Below, one piece after another: positions 33,662-41,997 of a DNA stretch of 64,000 nucleotides; the stretch's first letter is position 1; every line of letters starts with the position of its first letter. The notes beneath the pieces are model-generated. The model did no database searches and was not told the origin of the DNA. It saw nothing but the letters and a program-made list of their open reading frames with translations. Origin of the DNA: Pseudomonas cichorii (GTDB lineage: Bacteria; Pseudomonadota; Gammaproteobacteria; Pseudomonadales; Pseudomonadaceae). A program made the translations under genes and the position numbers. The DNA lies in the NCBI RefSeq assembly GCF_003700275.1, contig NZ_RBRE01000035.1:50636-114635 (forward strand), written 5' to 3'.

Positions 33662-35824
33662 ATGAAAGCTACAAACACCTCTCTGGTGCTGCTGATCAGC
33701 GCCTGCAACAGCGTGTGGGCGCAAGATGGCACCCTTGAATTACCAGGCACCAGCATTACCGCAGGCCGGGAAGAGCCATCGGGGCTGATTCTCGATCAAC
33801 CGATCAAGACCGGCTCGCGACTGGGCCTGACAGCCCGTGAGACCCCCGCCTCGGTAAGCGTTGCCGATCGTTCGATCATCGAGTCGCGTGGCGCCAAAAA
33901 TACCCAGGACGTGATCAACAGCATGGCCGGCGTCAATGCCTCGGCCAACCCCGGCTACGGCGGCTATGTCTCGTATCGGGGGTTTACTGCAGGACAGATC
34001 ACCCAGCTCTACAACGGTATCGGCATGAGCTACAGCAGCGCCAATCGCCCGGTCGATTCCTGGATCTATGACCGGGTGGAGTTGATTGGCGGACCTTCGA
34101 CCTTTCTGTATGGCGCTGGCGCTGTCGGCGGCTCGATCAACTACATCACCAAACTGGCCACTCGCGAAGAGCAGGCCCTGCAAGGGCGAGTGCGTTACGG
34201 CAGCTACGACAACTCGGAAGTATCCATAGGCGGTAATCAAGCGCTGGGCGGCCCGGATGCCCGGCATTTCGCCAGGCTCGACGTAAGCCGCACCGCTGGC
34301 GACGGCTACATGGACCGCAACCGGCGAGAATCGACCAGCACCGCGTTTTCAATCCTCAGCGACCTGACACCAAACCTCAGCCATACGCTGGCACTGGAAT
34401 ATCAGGAAGACCAGGAGGACAGCCCTTACTGGGGTTCGCCGATCCTCAACCCTGTCGGCGATACGATGAAAATCGACAAAAGTCGCCGCTTTGAAAACTA
34501 CAACATGACCGACGGGCGCTATGAACAGCGCGTCCGCTGGGTACGCTCGATCATTGACTATCAGGTCGATGACAACACCAGCCTGCAGAACACGCTGTAT
34601 CACTACGATGCTCAGCGTGACTACCGCAACATGGAAAACTACGTTTATAACGCCGATAACAGCCAGGTGAACCGTTCTGCTGCGTTCCTGCAACGTCACG
34701 ATCAGCGCGTTGATGGCAATCGTTTCGAGTTGCGCCACGATACCCGGATTGCAGGGTTCGCCAGCCAATGGTCGGCAGGGCTGGATTACTCGCTTAACCG
34801 GCAGGTACTGCATCCCGCCAGCCAGTTCACTTCCAGCCCCTACGATACGATTGATCCGGACAACTTCACCGCTGGCAGTTTCAGCGACATCCCCGGTGTG
34901 AATGGAGGCCTGCAAAAGATGCGCAAGCATGAAGTCACCACGCTTGCCGCATTTCTGGAAAACCGCCTGGAACTGACCGATCGGCTTTCCCTGCTGACCG
35001 GGCTGCGCTACGACCGCTTGCATATGGAGGTCACCAACTACGGCGCGATAACCCCGACCAGCCCGGCACGCTTCGAGAGAACATGGACGCCGGTTACCGG
35101 CCGGGTGAGCCTGGTCTATGCGCTGACGCCAGCCGCCAACGTCTATGTGCAATACAGCACCGCGGCTGACCCGCCTGCAGGCTCGCTGGCCTCGGCGACC
35201 TATTCGCAGGTTGGCCTGTATGACCTGACAACCGGCGAACAGGTTGAAGTGGGCAGCAAGTTCGATTTCCTCGACGGACGTGGCTCGGCAACAGTTGCGT
35301 TGTACCAGATCGTGCGCCGGGACTTTACCGTGCGCGACTCGGTCAATCCCAACCTGACAGTCCAGGCCGGGCAGCAGACTTCGCGCGGCCTGGAACTGGC
35401 TGGCAAGCTGCATGTCACGCCAAGGCTGCTGGTCGAGGCCAACCATGCCTACGTAAAGGCCGAATACGATGAGTTCAACGAGGCGGTAAACGGCGTTTCG
35501 GTATCACGCAAGGGCAACACGCCGACCAACGTGCCAGACAGCGTGACCAATCTCTGGCTGACCTACGATATTACCCACAACTGGCAGGCCGGTATGGATG
35601 CGCGTCATGTCGCGTCGGTGTATGCCGACAACGCCAATACCCTCAAGGCGCCGGCTTACACGCTATATGGTGCCTTTGCCCGTTATCGGGTGAGCGAAGC
35701 TACGTCGGTGACGGCAAGAGTGCGCAACCTGACCGATGAAATCTACGCCCAGCAGGCCTATGGAACGCTGTATTACATGGGCGCGCCACGTACGCTGGAA
35801 GTGGCCCTGGATACAAGTTTCTAG
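33662..35824 (+). CDS. TonB-dependent siderophore-type receptor
   Basis: 720 residues from ATG 33662. Signal peptide MKATNTSLVLLISACNSVWAQ. The plug domain follows (TARETPASVSVADRSIIESRG, then VYDRVELI-like WIYDRVELIGGPSTFLYGAGAVGG), then a 22-strand barrel ending in TLEVALDTSF with a terminal Phe, the outer-membrane insertion signal. Plug motifs match FhuA/FecA/FpvA-like siderophore receptors. There is no N-terminal signalling (STN) domain, so no sigma/anti-sigma surface signalling. Neighbours are DUF2946 upstream and a dipeptide-type ABC importer downstream, suggesting uptake of a metal chelate or peptide-like ligand (inference). No convincing Fur box was seen. Confidence 0.93.
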   Translation: MKATNTSLVLLISACNSVWAQDGTLELPGTSITAGREEPSGLILDQPIKTGSRLGLTARETPASVSVADRSIIESRGAKNTQDVINSMAGVNASANPGYGGYVSYRGFTAGQITQLYNGIGMSYSSANRPVDSWIYDRVELIGGPSTFLYGAGAVGGSINYITKLATREEQALQGRVRYGSYDNSEVSIGGNQALGGPDARHFARLDVSRTAGDGYMDRNRRESTSTAFSILSDLTPNLSHTLALEYQEDQEDSPYWGSPILNPVGDTMKIDKSRRFENYNMTDGRYEQRVRWVRSIIDYQVDDNTSLQNTLYHYDAQRDYRNMENYVYNADNSQVNRSAAFLQRHDQRVDGNRFELRHDTRIAGFASQWSAGLDYSLNRQVLHPASQFTSSPYDTIDPDNFTAGSFSDIPGVNGGLQKMRKHEVTTLAAFLENRLELTDRLSLLTGLRYDRLHMEVTNYGAITPTSPARFERTWTPVTGRVSLVYALTPAANVYVQYSTAADPPAGSLASATYSQVGLYDLTTGEQVEVGSKFDFLDGRGSATVALYQIVRRDFTVRDSVNPNLTVQAGQQTSRGLELAGKLHVTPRLLVEANHAYVKAEYDEFNEAVNGVSVSRKGNTPTNVPDSVTNLWLTYDITHNWQAGMDARHVASVYADNANTLKAPAYTLYGAFARYRVSEATSVTARVRNLTDEIYAQQAYGTLYYMGAPRTLEVALDTSF

Positions 35825-35836
35825 GCCAGGCTGGAT

Positions 35837-35863
35837 AAAAAGCCCTCTTTTAGAGGGCTTTTT
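35837..35863 (+). terminator. Intrinsic terminator after the TonB-dependent receptor
   Basis: AGCCCTC (35841-35847), a 5-nt loop, GAGGGCT (35853-35859) and a T-run; flanking A and T runs extend the stem. Starts 13 nt after the receptor stop. Likely active in both directions. Confidence 0.9.
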
Positions 35864-36055
35864 CACTCTGGCAATGCGCAATCTGTTGGCAGTAGCCTGG
35901 GCCGCCATAAAAATGCCTATAAGGCATAATAAAAATAAAATAAATTATAAAAACGAATATTAGCTTAAAACCAAAAAGACTTTTACAGGGTTCATTCAGA
36001 CGAATAAGGTCTTAAAAACCGGCCTGAAGCGCTGTTCGACTGAAAAGGATTCCTC

Positions 36056-36118
36056 ATGCACTCCACCCTCCCCTCGGCATTGCCAGGCATCCCCGCAGCT
36101 CAGGGAATGCATCGATGA
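36056..36118 (+). CDS. 20-residue leader peptide overlapping the ABC operon start
   Basis: ATG 36056 opens a short frame (MHSTLPSALPGIPAAQGMHR) with AAAAGGA 6-7 nt upstream. Its TGA overlaps the ATG of the substrate-binding protein as ATGA (36115-36118). The binding-protein gene also has its own AGGGA at 36102-36106. The peptide may couple or gate translation of the transporter operon. It has no run of a single amino acid that would suggest classic attenuation. It may be fortuitous. Confidence 0.4.
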   Translation: MHSTLPSALPGIPAAQGMHR

Positions 36119-37743
36119 ACAAACGCCCTCTGCTATCGCGCCTGCTGTTCGCCGCAGCCACTGCCGCCACCCTGCTCGGCTGCTCGCCTGCGGGTCAGGA
36201 CACTCAGGACAAGACCCTCAAGGTGGCTTTTTTCCGGGACAACACCACGCTGGTCAGCCTTGATCCGTTTCAGGTCTACTGGCTGGAACATCGGGTGGTC
36301 CTGCGCAATGTCGCCGAATCCTTGACCGATCAGGACCCGCAGACCGGCAATATCATTCCCTGGCTGGCCGAGCGCTGGGAAGTCAGTGACAACGCACTGG
36401 AATACACTTTCCACCTGCGCAAGGATGTGACCTTCAGCAACGGCACGCGCTTCGACGCCCAGGCGGTCAAGACCGCCTACGACGCCAACAAATCCTTTGC
36501 TGCCCAGTTGCCGACCACCTTTGGCGCGACCTATCTGGCTGGCTACGATCACGCCGAAGTGCTGGACGACTTCACCGTCAAGCTGGTGCTGGCCAGACCC
36601 AATGCCGGTTTCCTGCAAGCCACTTCCACCACCAACCTCGCGATTCTTGCGCCAGAGTCCTACAAGCTCAGCGTCAAGGAGCGTTCGCTGGGCGCGATCA
36701 TTGGCACCGGGCCTTTCGTTCTGGAGCGCTATACCCCGGAAAGCGGTCTGCGCCTGGGCAAGCGCAAGGGTTATGCCTGGCCATCGGCCAATGCGCAGAA
36801 CAAGGGCGAAGCCCATCTGGATGCAGTCGAAGTCAGCTATGTGCCGGAAGAAAGCGTGCGCAACGGCCAGTTCGTCCAGGGCCAGGTGGATATTCTCTGG
36901 CCGCGCAACCCGTTCGCCGAAGTCGACCTGAACCTGTTCAAATCCAGGGGCGCCACCATTCAGAGCCGTTCCCTGCCCGGTCCTGCCCTGAACATGTACC
37001 CCAACACCCGCGGCACGCGCATCCTCGCCGACCGCAACGTGCGTCTGGCCCTGCAGAAAGGCATCGACCGCAAGACTTACGCCGCCACCGTCTATAACCC
37101 GCAACTCCCGGTGGTTTCCGGCGTCTACGACGTCACTACGCCCTACTACAAGAGTCAGGGCGACAAGCTGGCCTATGATCCACAGGGCGCCGAGCGCCTG
37201 CTTGAAGAATCCGGCTGGCAGAAGAATGCCGACGGCTATCGCTACAAGGACGGTAAACGCCTGAAGCTGGTGTACAACCTGTCGCCCGCCGAAAGCGCTG
37301 GCGATGTGCTGATCCAGGATCAACTGCGCAAGATCGGTATCGAGTTCAAGCTCAATGTCGTGACCACCGCCGAATGGGCGGCAGCCAATGCCTCGGGCAA
37401 CTATGACCTGACGTCCACCTACATGACTCGCGCCGATCCGATCGTCCTGCAGACCATCATCGATCCGCGCAGCGCCAACAGTTCGACCCTGGCGACCAAC
37501 CTCTACGCCCCGCAAACCCTGCCCCGCGCCCTGGAGCTGTTCGATGCCGGGCTGACCGCAACCCGTGCCGAGCAACGGGCGCAAGCCTATGGTGACCTGC
37601 AGGACCTGCTGATCGACGAAGGCTCGGCATTCCCGGTCTATGAACGAGTCTGGCAGGCCGCCACCGCCAGGAAGGTGCGCAACTTCCACTGGACTGCCGA
37701 AGGTTTCGCGCTATTCAACGACATCGAGATCGTTGCGCCATGA
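36115..37743 (+). CDS. ABC transporter substrate-binding lipoprotein, family 5 (dipeptide/nickel type)
   Basis: 542 residues. Lipobox LLGC at residues 20-23 after MNKRPLLSRLLFAAATAAT. The family-5 core is clear: ESLTDQDPQTGNIIPWLAERWEVS near residues 75-98, then YTFHLRKDVTFSNGTRFDAQAVK. Such proteins bind peptides, opines, nickel chelates or similar. Anchored to the outer face of the inner membrane, it would deliver ligand to the permease pair encoded next. ATGA-coupled to the permease gene and possibly to the leader peptide upstream. Confidence 0.92.
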   Translation: MNKRPLLSRLLFAAATAATLLGCSPAGQDTQDKTLKVAFFRDNTTLVSLDPFQVYWLEHRVVLRNVAESLTDQDPQTGNIIPWLAERWEVSDNALEYTFHLRKDVTFSNGTRFDAQAVKTAYDANKSFAAQLPTTFGATYLAGYDHAEVLDDFTVKLVLARPNAGFLQATSTTNLAILAPESYKLSVKERSLGAIIGTGPFVLERYTPESGLRLGKRKGYAWPSANAQNKGEAHLDAVEVSYVPEESVRNGQFVQGQVDILWPRNPFAEVDLNLFKSRGATIQSRSLPGPALNMYPNTRGTRILADRNVRLALQKGIDRKTYAATVYNPQLPVVSGVYDVTTPYYKSQGDKLAYDPQGAERLLEESGWQKNADGYRYKDGKRLKLVYNLSPAESAGDVLIQDQLRKIGIEFKLNVVTTAEWAAANASGNYDLTSTYMTRADPIVLQTIIDPRSANSSTLATNLYAPQTLPRALELFDAGLTATRAEQRAQAYGDLQDLLIDEGSAFPVYERVWQAATARKVRNFHWTAEGFALFNDIEIVAP

Positions 37744-38690
37744 GCCGCTACGTCCTCGGCCGGATCGCCCAGGCGTTGCTGGTGCTCTGGGGTGCCTACA
37801 GCATCACTTATTTCATTCTGTACATGCTGCCCGGCGACACCTTGTCGATCATGCTCAGCGCTTCGGGCATCGAGATCGATGCCCTGTCCGCACAGGACAT
37901 CGCTCAGGCCCGGCAGTATTACGGACTGGAGGGCAACGTTTTCGAGCAGTACCTCAAGCTGTTATGGGGCGCGATCCATGGCGACTTCGGCAATTCGCTG
38001 ACCCTCAACCGGCCCGTCTCCGAGTTGCTGGTCGAACGGCTGCCGCAAACCCTGGCGCTGGCGGGTCTGGCGATTGTCCTGTCGCTGATCGGCGGGATCG
38101 GCCTGGCGTACCTCACGGCTTACGTGCGCTGGCAGCCGTTGAAGGTGGCGCTGTCACGACTGCCTTCGCTGGGCTTCTCGGTGCCGGTGTTCTGGATGGG
38201 CCTGCTGCTGATCCAGCTGTTTGCCTTCAGCCTCGGCTGGTTTCCGGCAACCGGCAATAACGGTTTTTCCAGCCTGATATTGCCTGCGGTCACGCTGGCG
38301 ATTCCCAGTGCAGCGGTTTACGCCCAGGTCCTGCAACGCGGCTTTCAGGGCGTATGGAAAGAGCCCTACATCGTTACCGCCTACGCCAAGGGCCTGAGCC
38401 GCGCGCAAGTCCAGGCACGGCATGCCTTCAAGAATGCGGCCCTGCCATTGCTGACCCTGATCGGCCTGCAGGTGGGCAACACCGTTTCCGGTGCGGTGCT
38501 GGTGGAGACCATCTTCGCCCGGGCCGGCGTCGGCCGCCTTGCCCAGGAAGCGGTGCTGCGCCAGGACATTCCGGTAGTGCTGGCCATCGTCGCCGTCTCG
38601 GCTGCCGCCTTTGTGGTCGTCAACCTGATTGTCGACCTGCTCTACCCTGCGCTGGATCCGCGCATCGCCCACACGCCAAAGGTTTCCTGA
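37740..38690 (+). CDS. ABC transporter permease, DppB type
   Basis: 316 residues with six predicted helices. N-terminal MSRYVLGRIAQALLVLWGAYSITYFILYMLPGD is typical of DppB/OppB proteins. The EAA-loop region AYAKGLSRAQVQARHAFKNAALPLL (about residues 217-240) contacts the ATPase. It starts in ATGA overlap with the binding-protein gene and ends 4 bp before the second permease. Confidence 0.92.
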   Translation: MSRYVLGRIAQALLVLWGAYSITYFILYMLPGDTLSIMLSASGIEIDALSAQDIAQARQYYGLEGNVFEQYLKLLWGAIHGDFGNSLTLNRPVSELLVERLPQTLALAGLAIVLSLIGGIGLAYLTAYVRWQPLKVALSRLPSLGFSVPVFWMGLLLIQLFAFSLGWFPATGNNGFSSLILPAVTLAIPSAAVYAQVLQRGFQGVWKEPYIVTAYAKGLSRAQVQARHAFKNAALPLLTLIGLQVGNTVSGAVLVETIFARAGVGRLAQEAVLRQDIPVVLAIVAVSAAAFVVVNLIVDLLYPALDPRIAHTPKVS

Positions 38691-38694
38691 CGCC

Positions 38695-39603
38695 ATGACT
38701 ATCTTCGATAACCGTCTTGCGCGCCTGGCGCGTGCTGTCAGCACCCCGTCCGTGTCGCAATGGCAACGGCGCAGCCGCCTGAGCCGCGCAGTGGATGCCG
38801 TCAAACCGCTGCTGCGGCGGCCGGGTTTCCTGCTGGCAGTGGCCATCGTCGCATTCGCGCTGTTGTCCGCCGTGGCACCCAGCCTGCTCAGCAGCTTCGC
38901 GCCCTACGCCACTTCACCGGCCGACAAGCTCACTGCGCCCAATGCCGTGCACTGGTTCGGCACTGATGAACTGGGCCGTGATCTCTATACCCGGGTCGTA
39001 CATGGCTCCAGCCTGTCGGTGCAGGCCGCCTTGCTGGCGGTCGGCATCGCCATGGCCGGAGGCCTCAGTCTGGGAGTGATTTCCGGCTTCGCGGGCGGGC
39101 GCATCGATGCCGTTATCATGCGCTTCATCGACGTTTTGCTGGCCTTGCCCGGTCTGTTGCTGGCCCTGGCAATCGTGACCGCCATCGGCTTCGGGACCAT
39201 TCCGGTGGCCATCGCAGTGGGTGTCGGCATCATTCCCGGCTTTGCCCGCACCACCCGCGCCGAAGTGTTGCGCGTCAAGACTCTGCCCTACGTCGAAGCG
39301 GCACGGCTGGGCGGCGCCAGCTGGACCCGAACCCTGCTGCGACACATTCTGCCCAACGCCTGGGGACCGGTTGCAGTGCTCGCCACCCTGGACTTCGGCG
39401 CGGCGATTCTGGCCACCGCCGGCCTGAGCTTTCTCGGCTTCGGTGCCGAACCACCAGCCGCCGAATGGGGCACGCTGATTGCCAACGGTCGACACTTCCT
39501 GATGACCGCGCCCTGGGTGTCGCTGTTGCCCGGCCTGTTCGTGGTCGCTGTGGTGTTCAGCTTCAACCATATCGCCCGCACTCTGGAAGAGACTCAACGA
39601 TGA
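38695..39603 (+). CDS. ABC transporter permease, DppC type
   Basis: 302 residues from ATG 38695. A basic cytoplasmic N-terminus is followed by a first helix (PGFLLAVAIVAFALLSAVAPSLL), then the DppC hallmark APNAVHWFGTDELGRDLYTRVVHG (about residues 80-103) and the EAA loop YVEAARLGGASWTRTLLRHILPN. Partner of the DppB-type subunit; its stop overlaps the ATPase start (ATGA at 39600). Confidence 0.92.
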   Translation: MTIFDNRLARLARAVSTPSVSQWQRRSRLSRAVDAVKPLLRRPGFLLAVAIVAFALLSAVAPSLLSSFAPYATSPADKLTAPNAVHWFGTDELGRDLYTRVVHGSSLSVQAALLAVGIAMAGGLSLGVISGFAGGRIDAVIMRFIDVLLALPGLLLALAIVTAIGFGTIPVAIAVGVGIIPGFARTTRAEVLRVKTLPYVEAARLGGASWTRTLLRHILPNAWGPVAVLATLDFGAAILATAGLSFLGFGAEPPAAEWGTLIANGRHFLMTAPWVSLLPGLFVVAVVFSFNHIARTLEETQR

Positions 39604-41255
39604 GCGACACGCCGCAATTGATCGATATCCGCCATCTGGCCGTCACCTATCGCTTCGACGGACAGCTCAATCAGGCCGTGCGCGACGTTTCGTTTCAGGT
39701 AGCCAGGGGCGAAACCGTGGCGATTGTTGGCGAGTCCGGTTCGGGCAAGTCGACCATCGCCAACGCAATCCTCGGCCTGCTGCCGGACAACGCGACCATT
39801 ACCCGAGGTGAACTGCGGGTCAACGGCAGCGAGCTGAGCCGTGCTTCGGAGCGAGAAAAACGCCGGATTCGCGGCAGCACCATCGGTCTGGTGCCTCAGG
39901 ACCCGATGGTCAGCCTCAATCCGACCCTGCGCATCGGTCAACAGATTGCCGAAGCATTGATCCAGGCCCATGGCCGACGCTACCCGGCCATCGATGCCGA
40001 TGTGCTGGAACTGCTGCAGCAGGTCGGGCTGGACAAGCCCGTGCTGCGCGCCCGGCAATATCCACACGAACTGTCTGGCGGCATGCGCCAGCGTGTACTG
40101 ATCGCCATCGCCCTGGCGGGCAATCCACGGCTGATCATTGCTGACGAGCCGACCAGCGCGCTGGATGTCACGGTCCAGCGCAAGATTCTCGACCACTTGC
40201 AACGTCTGGTGAGCGAACGTGATATTTCGTTGCTGATCATCACCCACGACCTTGGCGTGGCAGCCGATCGCGCCGACCGGGTGCTGGTGATGAAAAGCGG
40301 CGAACTGGTCGAGCAAGGCCCGCCACAGCAGATTCTCATTCATCCGGCACACAGCTATACCCGTGCGTTGATTGCCGCAGCACCGGCTTTCGGCCAGCAG
40401 CAAAGCCCGGCAGCGCCGCGCCCGATTCTGCCGGACGACACGCCCCTGCTGACCCTGAGCAATATCGGCAAGACTTATCGCCTGCCTTACGTAAAAGGCG
40501 AGGACGCCGACTTCCAGGCCTTGCAGGACGTCAATTTCAAGGTTTATCCGGGGCAGACGCTGGCGATTGTCGGCGAGTCCGGCTCGGGTAAAAGTACCGC
40601 GCTAAGAATCGCCCTCGGCCTGGAGAAACCGAGCCACGGACGGGTGCTGTTTGAAGACCGCGATGTCACTGACCTCGGCTGGCGCGAGTTCAGGCCACTG
40701 CGGCGGCGTATCCAGCTGGTCCAGCAGAACCCGTTCGCCGCTCTCGACCCACGCTTCACCCTGTTTGAAAGTATCGTCGAACCGCTGGTTTCATTCGGCT
40801 TGCTCAAGGGCCGCGAGCTGGAACGGGCCGCACGCCAGTTGATTGAGCGGGTGCACTTGCCAACCGCGTATCTGGACCGCCTGCCGCGTGAACTCTCGGG
40901 CGGCCAGCGGCAACGGGTGGCGATTGCCAGAGCGCTGGCCCTGCAACCGGACTTACTGCTGCTCGACGAACCGGTTTCGGCACTCGATGTTTCGGTACAG
41001 GCGCAGATCCTCGACCTGCTGGTCGAGCTGCAAGGCGAATTGGGCATCGCCTACGTGCTGGTGTCCCATGACCTTGCGGTGGTCGCCAGCGTCGCCCATC
41101 AGGTGCTGGTGCTCAAGCACGGCAAAACCGTTGAGCAAGGCCTTGCCAACGACGTCTTCGAGCGGCCGGAAGCGGCTTACACACAAGAACTGATCGCAGC
41201 GATTCCGGGGCAGCGCCTGGGTCTGCAGGCAGTAGCGCAGCATCAGGCCTCATAA
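39600..41255 (+). CDS. Fused double ATP-binding subunit of the ABC importer (DppD-DppF type)
   Basis: 551 residues from ATG 39600. Two complete nucleotide-binding domains in tandem: Walker A GESGSGKST in each half, signature LSGGMRQR in the first and LSGGQRQR in the second, with Walker B LIIADEPTSALD and LLLLDEPVSALD. The oligopeptide-specific C-terminal segment (HPAHSYTRALIAAAPAF) lies between the halves. With the binding protein and the two permeases this makes a complete importer encoded by four coupled genes. Confidence 0.94.
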   Translation: MSDTPQLIDIRHLAVTYRFDGQLNQAVRDVSFQVARGETVAIVGESGSGKSTIANAILGLLPDNATITRGELRVNGSELSRASEREKRRIRGSTIGLVPQDPMVSLNPTLRIGQQIAEALIQAHGRRYPAIDADVLELLQQVGLDKPVLRARQYPHELSGGMRQRVLIAIALAGNPRLIIADEPTSALDVTVQRKILDHLQRLVSERDISLLIITHDLGVAADRADRVLVMKSGELVEQGPPQQILIHPAHSYTRALIAAAPAFGQQQSPAAPRPILPDDTPLLTLSNIGKTYRLPYVKGEDADFQALQDVNFKVYPGQTLAIVGESGSGKSTALRIALGLEKPSHGRVLFEDRDVTDLGWREFRPLRRRIQLVQQNPFAALDPRFTLFESIVEPLVSFGLLKGRELERAARQLIERVHLPTAYLDRLPRELSGGQRQRVAIARALALQPDLLLLDEPVSALDVSVQAQILDLLVELQGELGIAYVLVSHDLAVVASVAHQVLVLKHGKTVEQGLANDVFERPEAAYTQELIAAIPGQRLGLQAVAQHQAS

Positions 41256-41295
41256 AATATTTTATGAGTCGCTGCAAATATCATTGTTGGCCGCA

Positions 41296-41328
41296 GGGCG
41301 ATGAGGCATCTAGGATGCCTCATCGCCC
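41296..41328. terminator. Perfect 15-bp hairpin between the ABC operon and the GST gene
   Basis: GGGCGATGAGGCATC (41296-41310), loop TAG, GATGCCTCATCGCCC (41314-41328): a perfect 15-bp stem. No T-tract follows, and the GST Shine-Dalgarno (AAGGA) begins about 9 nt later. It could end the ABC transcript, protect an mRNA end or shape translation of the GST gene. Confidence 0.6.
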
Positions 41329-41347
41329 ATGACCGCAAGGAAAGACA

Positions 41348-41971
41348 ATGATAAGGCTGCATCACCTGAACCAGTCTCGCTCCATCCGCGTTCTCTGGTT
41401 GCTGGAAGAAATCGGCGTACCGTACGAGATTGAGCTGTACCGTCGCGACAGCAAGACCCATTTTGCGCCTGAATCCTTGAAAGCCATCCATCCGCTGGGC
41501 AAATCCCCGGTCATCGAGCTTGATGGAAAAGTCGTTGCCGAGTCGGGCGCCATCACCGAAATCCTTGTAGAACGCTTCGCGCCGCATCTGGCCCCGGCAA
41601 GAAACAGCGATGAGTATCTGGAATATCTGCAGTGGATGCACTTCTCCGAAAGCTCCGCCATGCTCCCACCGCTACTGAAGATCTTTGCCCAGCGCGAAAC
41701 CGCTACCCTGACCTTTCTGCCCGGTTACGCGCAGGTCGAATGCCGAAAAGTCTTTGGCTATCTGGACAGCCAACTGGAAAACCGGACGTTCCTGGTCGGC
41801 GACAGGTTGAGCGGTGCCGACTTCATGATGCTGTTCGTCGCTGAGCTGGTCGAGCGCCTGGAAAAGCCCGAAGCCTACGCCAATATCCAGCGCTATCTGG
41901 CCACCCTGAAAAACCTCGAAAGCTGGAAAAAGGCCCAGGCCCGTGAAGTGGAGTTCGCCAGGATTTCCTGA
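41348..41971 (+). CDS. Glutathione S-transferase family protein
   Basis: 207 residues. The N-terminal thioredoxin-like domain has HHLNQSRSIRVLWLLEEIG (residues 5-23, with the Ser/Arg region that contacts glutathione), HPLGKSPVIELDG (cis-Pro) and VVAESGAITEIL (Glu-Ser binding the gamma-glutamyl group). The all-helical C-terminal domain has FLVGDRLSGADFMMLF, the usual hydrophobic-staple region. It is most like Ure2p/beta-type bacterial GSTs; the electrophile is unknown. Preceded by AAGGA and a strong hairpin. Convergent with the FG-GAP gene. Confidence 0.92.
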   Translation: MIRLHHLNQSRSIRVLWLLEEIGVPYEIELYRRDSKTHFAPESLKAIHPLGKSPVIELDGKVVAESGAITEILVERFAPHLAPARNSDEYLEYLQWMHFSESSAMLPPLLKIFAQRETATLTFLPGYAQVECRKVFGYLDSQLENRTFLVGDRLSGADFMMLFVAELVERLEKPEAYANIQRYLATLKNLESWKKAQAREVEFARIS

Positions 41972-41997
41972 GCGGCCACATCAGGAACGCCGGCCCC

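Noticed and set aside
36133..37689. A 518-codon open frame opposite the family-5 binding protein
   Set aside because: The plus-strand lipoprotein has a clear lipobox and family motifs, so the other frame is a shadow.
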